A stretch of DNA of 64,000 bases from Plasmodium malariae (GCF_900090045.1 NC_041785.1:930001-994000); one strand, 5' to 3'; counted from the stretch's first letter, positions 33,987 through 45,994 are shown. The notes: generated from the sequence alone by a model not told the origin. A program made the numbers and translations.

Positions 33987-36900
33987 TTACCTTATAATGG
34001 AATCAGACTCATTTAGTTTATGTTGTATTTGAGATATGTCTATGTTCATAAGTATTTTAAAATCTCTATATAACTCCTTACTTAATTTTCTTGATAATAT
34101 ATATGCTAACAATAAAGGTTCTCTAAATAAGTACTTATTTTTATTATATAAATTTAATAAATTCATATAAATATATTTTGTAAAGAAAAACTTATAATGA
34201 TGAAATACATGCCAGTAATATACAGTGGATACACAATAGGAACCTAACTGTAAAACTAATATATCTCTATCTATATAATTTTCAGACAGAGTTGTAAAAC
34301 TTTCACATACATCTTTTAAAATAAAATTTAAATTATTTTCATTACACTCATTTCCCTTATATAAAAATTCATAATTCCCTTTAAAATTTTTTCTCTTCCT
34401 TTTTAACCGCTTTTCGTCCATATTACCAATATACCTATAACCATTGGACTCTTCATTTTGTTGTAAGTGATTCAGAATAAATTTTTCATTATTCATAATT
34501 GTATGACCATCTATATCGCTGTAATTATTTATTCGTACTAATAAATTTCTTCTTCCTTTTTCATTCTGATTTTTAATAAATAATCTGTTAGACTCTTTAA
34601 TTTCCTTCATTTTCCATTCATCCTCTGTATTTATGCTACTATTATTCGATATATCAAGTGGACTATATAAAGTAGTATTTTGGCACATATTTCCAAAGCA
34701 CTTAAAATTATTTACTTTCATAAAATTAAAAAAACAGTTATTCCATAAATCGGATGAATTATAAAACGGTTTAATAAAAAATACGGGGTATGCAGCATTT
34801 AATTTCCGATTACAGCAGCAGCAATATATTTTATTGTATTCTGAATAAAAAATAAAGATGTTTGCATAATTTTTTAAAATATTTTTAAAATTTGTTTCAA
34901 AAGGATGAGATTCAAATTGGTCCCTTTTTGATAAAATTTTATTTTCTATTTTTTGAATACATCTATTATAATGATTGCTTGATTTCTTCTTACTTATTTT
35001 ACAAATCATTTTTAAAAAATCATAGTTATTAAAATTTTCTTCTTTCTTAACAAATTCATATATCTTTAGCATTTCATCATTTAAAATATCATGGATAACA
35101 TTATCATTTAATTCTTCCATCAATTTTTTTTTAATTCTTTTGCTATAATTAAAAGCATATTCCCTTTCGTCACTCGACGTGTTTATAAAGCTATCATGAT
35201 CCTCATTCTCATCTTCAAGAAAATCATCATCTTCATATTCGCCGGAGTCATATCCATCACATTCATCATTATCCGCATTCTCATTCTCTTCTTCACTCTC
35301 ATATTCACTACTGATGCTTCGTTGTGCATTATGTTCTGAGCCTTGCTGCGTACTTCCTACGCCTTCCTTATCCCCCTTTGATCCCAGATCTTGCCGATCC
35401 TCCATTTTTCCTTCACTATCAGATTGTGTAATTTCCAAAATTTCTTCAAAATAATCCTTTCGATTACCCTCTTCTTCTATGCTTAATTTTACATATACTT
35501 CACTAGTGCTTTTTTCTATATTTCTATTTTTCTTTTTTTTTATTTTCTTTTCGCTTGATTGTTCAACTTCCGTTATTGAGCTAGAACTATCACTTAATAT
35601 ATATTTTTTTTTTTTTTTTTTTCTTTTGTTATTTTGATTTTTCATTTTCTCTTCACTAGCCTTAGAATCATCGTTATGAAGTTTACTCTGATCGCATTCC
35701 TTTTTTTCATAGCTATTTTCGCTATCAGTAATACAACGGAACAATTTTTTTAAGGATTTCTTTTTTTTTTCTTTATTGTTCCTCTTCATTTTATGTTTTT
35801 GCTTTTTTGTTTTCTCCTTTACTTTATCAGTCGAACCAATTGAATAATTATAACAGTCTTGAAGAGACTTTTTTTTTTCAAACTGTTTATGCATATTCGA
35901 ATAATTTTCTTTTAATATATTTTCTAGGTTACTTACATTCTTAGAAATTTTAAAATAGTTGGCATCATACTGAAAGCTGGGCGATAATAAAGAAAGTGTA
36001 ATAAATTCTATGTACAATTTAATTGATTTTTTCACACTTAAGGAGTTAAAATGAAAATCTTCATTAAATAAATTCTGTTCATTATATATTTGCAAATGTA
36101 ATGCATATTCCTCTGATTGATTTTGCTCTTCATTTTCACTATCATATGATGCATTTGTCTCATCAAGTGAATTATCCTCCGTATGTTCATAATAATTAGA
36201 ATAATCATAATTATTTGAATAATAGGAATAATCAGAATCTGCAGAGCATGGATTGTTATTTTTTTTATTACTTGTTAATAATTTCTTTTTCATTTTCTTT
36301 GTATTCTTTTTTCTTTTCCTTTTTTTTTTTTTCTTTTCTTCTGTGTCATTAATATTGTTTATATTTTGATCATTATTACTTTCCTTCTCTGCACTTTCAC
36401 TTGATTCATTTTCACTAAAAAGATTTACAAATGATGTGTTATTTTTATTTTGCGCAATTCTTCTGCTTTTATTACTTCCATTATTCGACGTATCATTTTG
36501 TTTGATAATTTCTGAATTAGAGGTGAGGATATATCTATTTGTTTTATTTCCCCTAGTGATATTATTTTTTTCACATGAATTTTTGTTCATAATGTTATTA
36601 CTGCTATTATTACTGCTATTATTACTTCTATTATTACTGCTATTATTACTGCTATTATTACTTCTATTATTACTGCTATTATTACTGCTATTATTACTGC
36701 TATTATTATTTTTATTTCTGTGAGCTTTGTGAGTGTAAAAGCTATATAACAAATCATGTTGGCCCTTTTCACTATATTCCTCGGTTTCGTTAATTTTATT
36801 GGCTAGTTGAAAATCTTTATTTATGACTTTTTTGCTTGTTAACATTTTTCTCGTATCTGTTTTGGCAAAAATATTATCGTTGCTTTTTTCAAACATAATA

Positions 36901-37378
36901 GATGTATTAATGTACTCATTAAATTTTGATGTATTTCCTTGTAAATTGTCACTTAAACGCACAATTCTTTTCTTTTTATTCGTATGATCATTTTTTTTTT
37001 TTTTATATTCCCTTTCTTCTTCTAAACTTTTTTTTTTTTTTTTCCATTTCTGTTGTTTACTTGTTCCTCTTCAGAACTGCTATCCATAATAATTTTTTTT
37101 TTTTTTAATCGAATTTTTGCGCTTAAACAATTTTCATTTAATTCATTATCATCATATAGTTTATTTACATTTTTAATATTTAATCCTCTAGAGAGCACAC
37201 GCAATTTATCTTTTCTTGAATTGTTTGATCCCTTTTCGAATAGTTCTTCTTTCTTCTCTTTACCTTTGTCTTCTTTCTCGTGTGCATTTGGCTCATTTAC
37301 ATTTTCATCATTTCTATTATTAAAAGTTTTTAATTTTGCTATGTATCTGTTCATCTTTTTTTTTTTTTTTTTAAACAT
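33987..37378 (-). CDS. Large nuclear-type protein with DUF4211-like C-terminus, frameshifted in poly(A)
   Basis: Two open frames belong to one gene. The N-terminal frame (37378-37022, MFKKKKKKMNRYIAKLKTF...) runs into 16 A residues and stops at GTTTAG. The other frame picks up directly after the same A run (SLEEEREYKKKK...RIVRLSDNLQGN) and stays open to 33987. One extra A, or two fewer, in the run would join them into about 1,125 residues; the second Met (MNRYIAK) is an alternative start. The N-terminal two thirds are Lys/Asn/Ser-rich with SSNN repeats and acidic blocks. The C-terminal third resembles DUF4211: a Cys cluster (IYCCCCNRKLNAAYPVFF) and a late LGSYCVSTVYYWHVFHHYKF segment. DUF4211 occurs in nuclear proteins of unknown function. 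The last codons (ATAAG|GTAATA) could also be a donor for a further 3' exon. Confidence 0.6.
36595..36712 (-). repeat. 12-bp Ser-Ser-Asn-Asn coding microsatellite
   Basis: Tandem AGCAGTAATAAT units on the coding strand, with some copies carrying AGA, encode SSNN/RSNN repeats near the N-terminus of the DUF4211-like protein. The complementary strand is open as a poly-Leu frame, which I consider a shadow. Confidence 0.85.
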
Positions 37379-37411
37379 GCTATTTAGTAGTGTTCTAGCA
37401 AAAAAAAAATA

Positions 37412-37444
<33 letters not shown>

Positions 37445-39096
37445 CTTTTTTATTTGTTCTATTTTTATTATTCCCTTTTATTTGATTCTTATAAAAGTCT
37501 ATTCAAAATTGGGAAGAGAAAAATATAAAAAACAAAACAAAGTCATTATGTACTCATATTAAAAGTTAAGAAAAAAAAAAAAAAAGAAACAAAATGAAAC
37601 TAAATAAAATAAAGAAAAATAAATTAAAATAAAATTATTATAAATTATTTTTAAATTATAGTAAATTAAATCAAATTAAAGGCTATATACAGTAGAATCG
37701 AACCTGGAAATGACGATGTAGTTTAGGGAACAAAAAAAAAAAAAAAAAAAATTAAATAAAAATAAAAGAACTCTAAGAATAGCGATTTAAAAAAAAAAAT
37801 ATAATATACTCGTGTAAATACAAAAGAAGACTTCGTATCGATTTAATGCGTTTAATTGCAAAGAATGTTTATCCTTAGGTAAGTATAAATATGGAAGTGT
37901 AATTATAAACATATACATGTAAATAAAAACATATAACGTTAATTATATAAACATATTAGGGGAAGTATATATATATGTTTGAGTGTAAAAATATACGTGT
38001 AAATGTAAACATATAAGGGTAAGTATAAACATATAAGTGTAATTATAAATTTAAACATATATATATTTATATATACATATTTATATATATACATATTTAT
38101 ATATATACATATTTGTGTATATACATATATATATATATATAAAAATGTACATGTAAGCATACATACATGTAACATAAATGGATGCACTACAAGTGATGTT
38201 AAATAATTCTTCAAAGTTGTTATTTACATGTTATTCTATAACTCCCGTGATAATAATTTACACAGGAGTTAAGAAAAAAATAAAATAAAACTCAGTTGAG
38301 AAATAAATTATTCTTGTATCATTTTTTACGTACTAAGAAACTGCACTTATATTTATGCCGTATTTTTTTTTTTTTTTTTTTTAATATGGATATACAGATG
38401 ATTCATCATAAAATTCAATGAAAAATGATAAGATCGATATATAAAAAATCTTTAATTTACGCTAATTTTTTTTTTTTTTTATATATTTTTGTTTATATAT
38501 CTATATTAATTATTAGAAATTGAATATTTTATGCTTTTATTTGTTTAATTTTGTAGGTCCATATTTATATAAAGAAGATATAATGCACAAAATTTTTACA
38601 TTTTTAAGTGCATCATATAAAATGTACACGTAAATAGTTTGTTAGTTGGTTTCTGTCATTGATTTTTTTTTAAAATATAAACATAAATTTATGTATGTAT
38701 ATTAAATGTATCCTATATATATTTTAAGTGTACATATGTGCATTTTAAGTACATGTATGTATATTTTAAATAAATGTATGTATATTTTTTTAAGTATACG
38801 TATGTATATTTCAAATATACGTGTATGTATATGCATGCATAAGTATGTACATGTATATATATATGCATACTGCTCATAATATCTACAATGTGCATATATG
38901 TTTATCTAGTGATCTATTTATCCTCTTTTTAAAATTGGATATAATTTGAGGTAAAAAACATGCATAAAATAACTGGAAAACAAAGTATTGCTTAGCACTT
39001 GAGCAAAATGGCTCACGAAAATTTTTCAAAATCCCTTCTACCTCTTACATTCATACATATTCGTAAATATTTTCACATACTTGCATATATTTGCAT
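37379..39096. other. Intergenic spacer
   Basis: A 1.7-kb spacer upstream of the DUF4211-like gene. It contains poly(A)/poly(T) runs (37405-37445, 37570-37590, 37732-37750, 38365-38384) and TA/TACA-rich stretches with GTGTAAATATAAACATATA-like units around 37900-38060. A short T-loop-like sequence near 37695 is not part of a foldable tRNA. No supported gene. Confidence 0.5.
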
Positions 39097-39820
39097 AGGT
39101 TTGTATATATTAAAATAGGTTTATATATTTCTTTATATAGGTGTACATATGATTAACTAGGTTCACATGCGCTTAAATAGGTTCACATGCGCTTAAAATG
39201 GTTCACATGCGCTTAAATGGGTACATATGTCATTATATAGGTTTACTTGTAATTACATAGGTTATCTTACGATAAAATGGATTCGCAAAGGATCAAGTGG
39301 ATTCACAAATGATCAAATACGTTCATACATGATTACCCAAGCTCATATTTAGTTATACGGATTAACATATGATTAAGTAAGTTCAAATACATTTACACAG
39401 GATCAAAAGCATTCACATAGGTTTAAATAGGAACGTATTGTTTCACATGCACTTAAGTAGGTACAAAAAAGTTTGCACTGTTTCACATGCACTTAAGTAG
39501 GTTCAAAAACGTTTGCATAGTTTTACGTGCACTTAGGTAGGTTCAAAAATGTTTGCACTGTTTCACATGCACCTAAGTAGGTTCAAAAACGTTTGCATAT
39601 TTTCATATACACTTACGTAGGTACAAAAACGTCTGCAATAGTTTTACATGCATTTACGTAGGTTCAAATATAATTGCAATAGTTTCTCATGCATTTACAT
39701 AGGTTTTCATGGATATTTGAATGCTTCTACATGAATCCATGTTTATATATAATTATTTTTGATCAAAATTGATCCGCATGTATTCACATGGATTTACGGA
39801 GATTCACATAGATTTGTATA
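39097..39820. repeat. Diverged 20-bp-period tandem array ending at the LC8 stop codon
   Basis: About 36 consecutive units keep a 20-bp period with only a few 1-2-bp slips. A readable consensus is AGGTTCACATGCACTTAAGT. The best-preserved copies are at 39159-39218 (three near-identical). From about 39437 to 39640 units alternate between a TTTCACATGCACTTAAGT type and an AGGTTCAAAAACGTTTGCAT type, so the local higher-order period is 40 bp. Other units are strongly diverged but remain in register. The block is richer in G+C than its surroundings. It lies in the 3' flank of the dynein light chain gene, and its last unit covers that gene's final codons. Confidence 0.88.
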
Positions 39821-40169
39821 TTAAAATAGTTAATTTACTAGATTTATGTTTAAAATAAATCATACAATTAAATTGGTAATTTATAGAAAAGGCAAAATTC
39901 TTTCCAACGATACATTGCCATGAACCGATATTTTCATTTTTTAAATTGTCTATCATATTTAAATTGTTTTCATCGTTTAAAATCTCTTTATTTAATAACT
40001 CATCATTTTCACATTTCATTTTTATTTGACTTGCTATATCCTTTTCATACTTATTCTCCTTTATAGCTTTTAGGCTTATTTTAAATATTTTCTCACTATT
40101 TTCGCTATTCATGCAAATACCTTTTATTTCGAATTTCGACAAATATTTTTTTACTTCGGTTTGTTCCAT
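39804..40169 (-). CDS. Dynein light chain, LC8 type, with an internal insertion
   Basis: Single exon, 121 residues from the ATG at 40169 (MEQTEVKKYLSKFEIKGICM). The open frame extends further up but without an ATG. The core matches LC8: two helices (EKIFKISLKAIKENKYEKDI, then ASQIKMKC), the strand WQCIVGKNFAFSINYQF (LC8 has WHCIVGRNFG), then MIYFKHKSSKLTILIYKS (LC8: FIYFYLGQVAILLFKS). LC8 dimers bind short linear motifs and serve dynein and other complexes as a dimerisation hub. About 25 extra residues (NDELLNKEILNDENNLNMID...) sit between helix 2 and the first core strand, so this is not the canonical short LC8 but one of the divergent Plasmodium paralogues. The stop codon lies at the edge of the 20-bp array. 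Confidence 0.85.
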   Translation of the reverse strand: MEQTEVKKYLSKFEIKGICMNSENSEKIFKISLKAIKENKYEKDIASQIKMKCENDELLNKEILNDENNLNMIDNLKNENIGSWQCIVGKNFAFSINYQFNCMIYFKHKSSKLTILIYKSM

Positions 40170-41576
40170 TTTTTCATGTATTGAGTTAAACAATATATAG
40201 GGATAAAATAACAAAAGTAAAATAAAGTGTAAAAAAAAAAAAAAAAAAAGGGAAAAAAAGTAAGGGAAAAAAAGGGAATAAATGTTGGAACAGTAAGGGG
40301 AATAATAGTAGAAGCAAAAAATGGAGTATTAAAGAAAATATAGGAGAAACTAAAAGAGAAATTAATATACTAAAAGAGAACGGAATAGAAATAGTAAAAA
40401 AAAAAAAAAAAAAATGGAAAGGAAAGGAACCTCTTTTCCAACATAAAAAACAAACATTGTGTTGGTGCAATTCCAATTCAGAAAATGAAAAGAAAAATTT
40501 TTATATTTCCCATCCAATTAATATAAAAATGTTTAAGTTTCCATTCTTTAAATATATTAGAAAAAAAAAAAAATAATATAATATAATATTGGCTATAACA
40601 AAAAGAAAATAATATATTGAAAATGTCTTTCCATTAATATTAAAAGAAAAAAAAAAAAAAATAAATAATAATAATAAAACAAAATGAAAAAAAGAAAAAA
40701 AATAATAACGCTTATATTCTCAAAAATAGACATTAAAAAAGAAACAATAGCAGAGAAAACATAAATATGATAATAAAAAAATGTTAATAATGGAAAATAT
40801 AATCATCAATAAATGTAAGTTATTTTAATATATATAAGTAAATTTTCCTACGCTAAATTTTCTCTTCAAATAATGCAAAAGAGATGCAAACACTGTAGGG
40901 TTGGCAACCTACATACATATATCCTTATATATACACATAAACACATGAATATATATAGCCATATACATATAAACGTGTGCATATACACTCATATATACAT
41001 AAACATATGCATATATACACATAAACCAACATACACACAAACATGTATATAGATACTCATATACAAATAAACCCATACACATATAAACATAGCATATATA
41101 CACATATATAAATAAACTTAGCATATGTACACAAGTACATATATACATATACGTACACTTTAATTGAAAATTGTTTTCCCTATTATCCACGTAGTACATG
41201 TCACATTAAAATTTTATAACTAAAAAATATAATGAGCCGGAGTACATGGTATACGAAAAAAAAATAGAAACAACTACATACATATATATTATATATATAT
41301 TTTAAATAGGCTATATTAAAAATATATGACTACGTTAAAAAAAAAAAAAAAAAAAAAAAGGGATGAAATGTGCCAAAAAAAAGGGAATAAATATAACAAA
41401 AAAAAAAAGGAAAAGATGTAACATATAAAATATAAAAAAAAGCTACAAATGAAAAGTTAAAAAATATGACAAATGAAAGGTTAAATGTGACAAATGAAAA
41501 GTGAAAAAGAATAAACACTAAACTCGGCAAAATAAACGGTCAACACACAGCACAGCGAAAGAGGGTGTATACCCAT
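40170..41576. other. Intergenic spacer
   Basis: A 1.4-kb spacer between two minus-strand genes: the LC8 promoter and the GluRS 3' UTR. It contains poly(A) tracts (40231-40250, 40398-40414, 41338-41360), a purine-rich block 40230-40420 and ACATATACACATAAAC-type TA/CA-rich DNA from 40915 to 41160. No supported gene. Confidence 0.5.
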
Positions 41577-44500
41577 TTATGTGCCATATATGCTATTCAA
41601 ATATTGAAGCCTGCTTTTCAAAGAGAAATAATTTTCCACATTATTTTTTTTTGCTGACTTCCATATGTTTATTAAAAGTATAAATGGAATACCTTTTCTT
41701 TGAAATGTTAAAAGAAAACGTATTTTTAATAAAATTTCCTTTTTCTTTAAGTTGCTATATTTCATAATATATTGTATTAATAAGTCAAAATCATTGTCCA
41801 TGGCACCTTCTAGATTATCATTGTTTATATTTTCTTTGAACCATTTATATAACAAAACACTAATACTTTTTAATAGTGAATCATCTTTATTTAAATGATT
41901 CCCTAAATAATCATATGAAATAACATTTGTTATACACTCCTTTAGCTCTTTGTATGTATGTACATCGTTTTTAAATATACTAATGCATAACTCAACAAAT
42001 TCGCTATTTCTTTTTGTTAAGACCCCATTCTGAATTAAGTATTTTTCCGCTTCACATATATATGTTTCCATGTCTTGCTCTAACAAGTATTTCCTATTCA
42101 TCCATTTTAGTTTTTTCATGTCAAAAACAACTGAAGATTTGTTTAGTACTTGTATGTTGAAATTAGCGATAAGTTCATCCATGGTATAAAATTCTCTAAA
42201 AGGAAGTCATCAATTCGTTTCGAAATGAGCCAACATGGTGTGCATTATACATATATGTGTATATAATGCGTACATGTGTGTATTATACATATATTTTTAT
42301 ATAATATGTATATGTATGTATTATACATATATGTGTATATAATGCGTACATGTGTGTATTATACATATATTTTTATATAATATGTATATGTATGTATTAT
42401 ACATATATGTGTGCATAATGCATATATGTGGGTATAATAAATATAAGTGTGTACTCTGCATATATGTGTGTACTCTGTATATATGTGTGTACTCTGTATA
42501 TATGTGTGTACTCTGCATATATGTGTGTACTCTGCATATATGTGTGTACTCTGCATATATGTATACTCCGTATGGTTACACTAAAATGTATTTATGTAAC
42601 CATATATTATACATGTACATTTACAAATAAGAATTAAAGTACGCTTCTGCATTTATATGTACATGTACAAAATTCGTATTCCTAATTTTCTAACCTTTTT
42701 GAAACGCTACCCCATCCTAAGGTAGCCATATAATTAACTACACACTCAGGTTTAAAACCCTCATTCCTATAAATATAATATATATACATGTATATATGTA
42801 TATATATATGTATTTATATATATGTGTTTATATATATGTATTTAATATATGCATTAATATGTATATATATATATATATATATATATTTACAACTGGTGTA
42901 AGATGAAATGGCCTAAATCTATAAAATTGCCAAAGTAAAAAAGGAAAAAAAAAAAAAACTAAATGTACCTTAAATTCTTAATTAAACATTCATTCTTCCT
43001 TTTACTAATTTTCTTTTTATCTATATTTGTTATAATTGGTATGTGTGCATATTGGGGAATTTTTGCATTCAAGGCCTCTAGTATTATTATTTGCCTGTAT
43101 TGTTTAAAGTGTATTTGAGATGTGTATAACGCGCGTAATAGCGGGACGCTATAATTCATGTAGTATTCTACGTATGTGTATGCACATACAAGTGTACATA
43201 TATATATGAGTAAGTGTATGTATATGTTTGCGTGTATAAGTTTATGTATGTATGCATGTACACGTGGAGCTATGCGCATATCTTACTTGAACGTATTTGA
43301 AACATGTTCAACACCCCTTATGACGTGAGATATTTTCATCAAATGATCATCCACTGAAGCTGCAAAATTGTATGTTGGCAAATAGCTACTTTTTAATATA
43401 ATGAAATCTTCATTTACAACATCGACGATATTATTTTTTAAAAAATCTTTTAACACAATTTTTCTGTTATATGGTGATTTAAATCGTATTGTATATAACT
43501 TGTTTTCTCGTAAATATTTATTAATTATTTCCTCATTTAAGTTCCGACATTTTTGGTCGTATGTGTACTTTTTTCTCATCATTTTTGCCTGATAAGAAAA
43601 GATAACAAACAGGTTTTCATTAGTTTTTTTTTCTCATAATTTGTTTTCATAATTATTTTTTCATAACTTTGCTTTCATTATTTTCTTTGCATTATTTAAC
43701 TTCGTTTATTTGTTTATTCAGTTATTTATTTACTCTTTTATTCATTTTTTTTGTTTTTTTCCTCCTTTTATTATCGAGGTTGTTTTAACTTTGGACACGT
43801 ACCTTTTCCTTTTTTTGCCGTAACTCATCTTTCGTGCAAAAACAGAAATATGCTTTTTCTTGCTTAACAAAATCATGAGCTATTTTCCTAAAACGTAATT
43901 TTAAACATGCTTTTAGAATGATCCCCATAGAGTAATAAATAAGCATACGTGCGTATGTTTATATATATGCATATATGTGTATATATGTGTACATGAGCTC
44001 ATGAACACATATGTCCCTTCATATAGTTTTCCTTTGTACTTGTAAAGTTCTATTTTTTGGGATTGTATATACGGTCCATGGTTACCCCCTTTGTCTATTC
44101 CTTCATCCCAGCTTAAATTGAGCCATCTGTTAATGATGAATGGAAAAATATATAAAATGGACTTTAATTAAGCAAAGGTGCGCACCTCGTTGTGACATTG
44201 TGTTGTTCCGTTATTTTGTAGACACTTTTCCTTACATGTTCATATATATATGTGTTTGTAATGTACACTCTTGTATGTATATATATATATATATATATAT
44301 ATCCAACATCAATCATCGCTTTCATAATAAGCACATTTTACATACTAAAAGGTCTTAAAAATAGTGTTCGTACTTTAGGTCTTTAATTATTTCATCTAAT
44401 GATTCCTTGGTATTTCTCCGCATGTCCGTGTCTTCCAATCGAAAGATTAGAATTCCGTTCATTTGTTTTGACAAGATATAATTATATAAAAATGTTCTAC

Positions 44501-44795
44501 ACCCACCTACATGCAAAAAACCAGTCGGACTTGGAGCAAATCTTAATCTAGGTATAGTTACAGAAATATGGATATTTTCATTATCATAATTTTTTTCTGT
44601 ACATTTAATCTTATATTTACAAAAATTCTTTTTAATATTTTTTAAAATAAAACTTAATTTATACTTTTTATGATATAATAAATGTAATTTATCATTTTCT
44701 TTTATTATATACAAAGACCGTTTTAAACCTTTTAACTCAATTGCGCTTATTTCAATTATTGAAATTAAGCTAGCCAAAAAAAAAATAAATTTCAT
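41577..44795 (-). CDS. Glutamyl-tRNA synthetase, probably apicoplast, seven exons
   Basis: Exons: 44795-44374, 44126-44040, 43887-43803, 43588-43287, 43094-42969, 42766-42695, 42195-41577. All have GT/AG ends and matching phases; total 1,713 nt, 570 residues. The leader [20 protein letters not shown] plus a Lys/Asn-rich stretch is the bipartite pattern of apicoplast-targeted proteins. The catalytic domain starts [20 protein letters not shown], where HVGG (95-98) is the class I HIGH motif, followed by LEDTDMRR and [20 protein letters not shown]. Exon 4 carries [12 protein letters not shown]. Exon 5 carries KISKRKN (327-333), the KMSKS-type loop. Exons 6-7 have YMATLGWGS and [16 protein letters not shown] of the stem-contact region. 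It charges tRNA-Glu, and probably also tRNA-Gln, in the organelle. Intron 6 contains a 19-bp array. Confidence 0.93.
42244..42566. repeat. 19-bp-period tandem array inside GluRS intron 6
   Basis: Seventeen consecutive 19-bp units without slippage. The first eight form two copies of a 76-bp higher-order unit made of four different 19-mers, starting ATTATACATATATGTGTAT. Three transitional units follow, then six near-identical units ACTCTGCATATATGTGTGT. The array occupies most of the 499-bp intron. Confidence 0.93.
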
Positions 44796-45113
44796 ATTTT
44801 CTACATTATACCCTTTTTTCTAGTTATGAAAATTGGGTGAAAAAATTTCAAATGCATAAATTCACATATGCACAGTTGCAATATGTTCATAATTTTGCAA
44901 TATTTACAAAATATACTGTAGAGAAATTTTTTTAAAGAATGTTGTAAATTTCCTTGAGAAAAACGCATACATATGCGTTGCTTTATTTGAGTACATACAT
45001 ATGTATATATACACATATATATTTTTTTTTTTTTTCACTTTTGTACCATTTTTCTTGCACTTCCATTTAAGCCACTTAACTTATTTATTTTTTTCACCCG
45101 AAAAACTAAAAAA
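44796..45113. promoter_or_regulatory. Spacer upstream of GluRS
   Basis: This 318-bp AT-rich region precedes the GluRS ATG (minus strand) and a possible small plus-strand exon. It has a poly(T) run near 45021-45035. I could not find a convincing first exon for the plus-strand frame here. Confidence 0.4.
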
Positions 45114-45311
45114 ATGTATACGCATATATATTCATATATATGTATTATTTTTTGCCAGGCTTTAGAAATCAGTTATTTACTTCATTTGGCTAAATCTTTT
45201 CGTAACTACAGAGTAAAAGTAAACCATGCTGTAATAATGAATAACCGGGTTACTAATAATGAAAGCATACACATAATTGTAACTACAACAGAGAATGTAA
45301 ATAAGGTTTAA
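45114..45311 (+). CDS. Possible small gene or terminal exon
   Basis: The frame is open from ATG 45114 to a stop at 45309-45311. Its first 15 codons translate TA-rich sequence and a T tract ending TTTTTTGCCAG, which looks like a splice acceptor at 45158. From 45159 the translation (ALEISYLLHLAKSFRNYRVK, ending TTTENVNKV) has ordinary protein composition. It may therefore be a last exon of about 50 codons whose upstream exon I could not find, or a short gene using ATG 45114. No family is recognised. It lies between divergent GluRS and the 3' end of EF-1alpha. Confidence 0.3.
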   Translation: MYTHIYSYICIIFCQALEISYLLHLAKSFRNYRVKVNHAVIMNNRVTNNESIHIIVTTTENVNKV

Positions 45312-45994
45312 ACCGAAAATTCGAACTATCACAAGTATATTTTCTCACTGTAATGTTTATTTAAAAAAAAAAAAAAAAAATAAAGTAAAAATTGTATGAT
45401 AAATGAAGTCAACCTAATAGTAAATTTTGACAGTGTTTCGCTTAATGTTAAAAATAAAATAAATCATGCTTTATAAAAAAAAGTACTCTAAAAAAATTTC
45501 CTACATACGGTGTTCATTTTATAATTTCAGAATATTATTTAATGATATTTTCTAATTTTAAGTTATATAATATACTTTATTAAATTAAAAATAAAGCAAT
45601 TTCTATATATCAATGTTTCATTTTACATTTTTATATACTCGTACATGTATATACATATATACACATATATATAAATATATATATAATAATCTAAAAGCTG
45701 TTGAAATTATGTTATTACAATTACTTCTTAATAATATTACTATCTTAATTCTAATATTTATTCTATCCTTATTCACATAAGAAAAAAAAAAATAAAAAAA
45801 AGCTTTGAATAAATATGGGTATGTATGTACATATGTATGTATGTACGTATGTATGTATGTACGTATGTATGTATGTACGTATGTATGTATGTATGCATGT
45901 GTGTATGTATATATGTATGTAGGTAGATATGCATGAATAAATGTATGTATGCATGCATATATATATATAAAATAAACTGTACATAACAGTTATC
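45312..45994. other. Intergenic spacer with GTAT/GTAC tetranucleotide repeats
   Basis: 3' flank of the left EF-1alpha gene. It has poly(A) near 45363-45380 and, at about 45820-45955, GTATGTATGTAC 12-bp units grading into GTATGCATGCAT. Frames through the repeat translate as His/Thr/Tyr-rich peptides and are not genes. Confidence 0.6.
45820..45955. repeat. GTAT/GTAC tetranucleotide array
   Basis: Mostly GTAT units with a GTAC every third unit (12-bp higher order), then degenerate copies, in the 3' flank of the minus-strand EF-1alpha gene. Confidence 0.85.

Noticed and set aside
36436..36723. Plus-strand poly-Leu open frame
   Set aside because: It is the complement of the SSNN coding microsatellite in the minus-strand DUF4211-like gene.
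37681..37760. tRNA-like T-loop (minus strand GGTTCGATTCT)
   Set aside because: No matching acceptor, D or anticodon stems can be formed around it; poly(A)/poly(T) lies where the tRNA body would be.
45940..45960. TGCATGCA motif (also near 17650), an ApiAP2-type site
   Set aside because: Both occur in TA/CA/TG repeat DNA and in 3' flanks, so chance is the better explanation.
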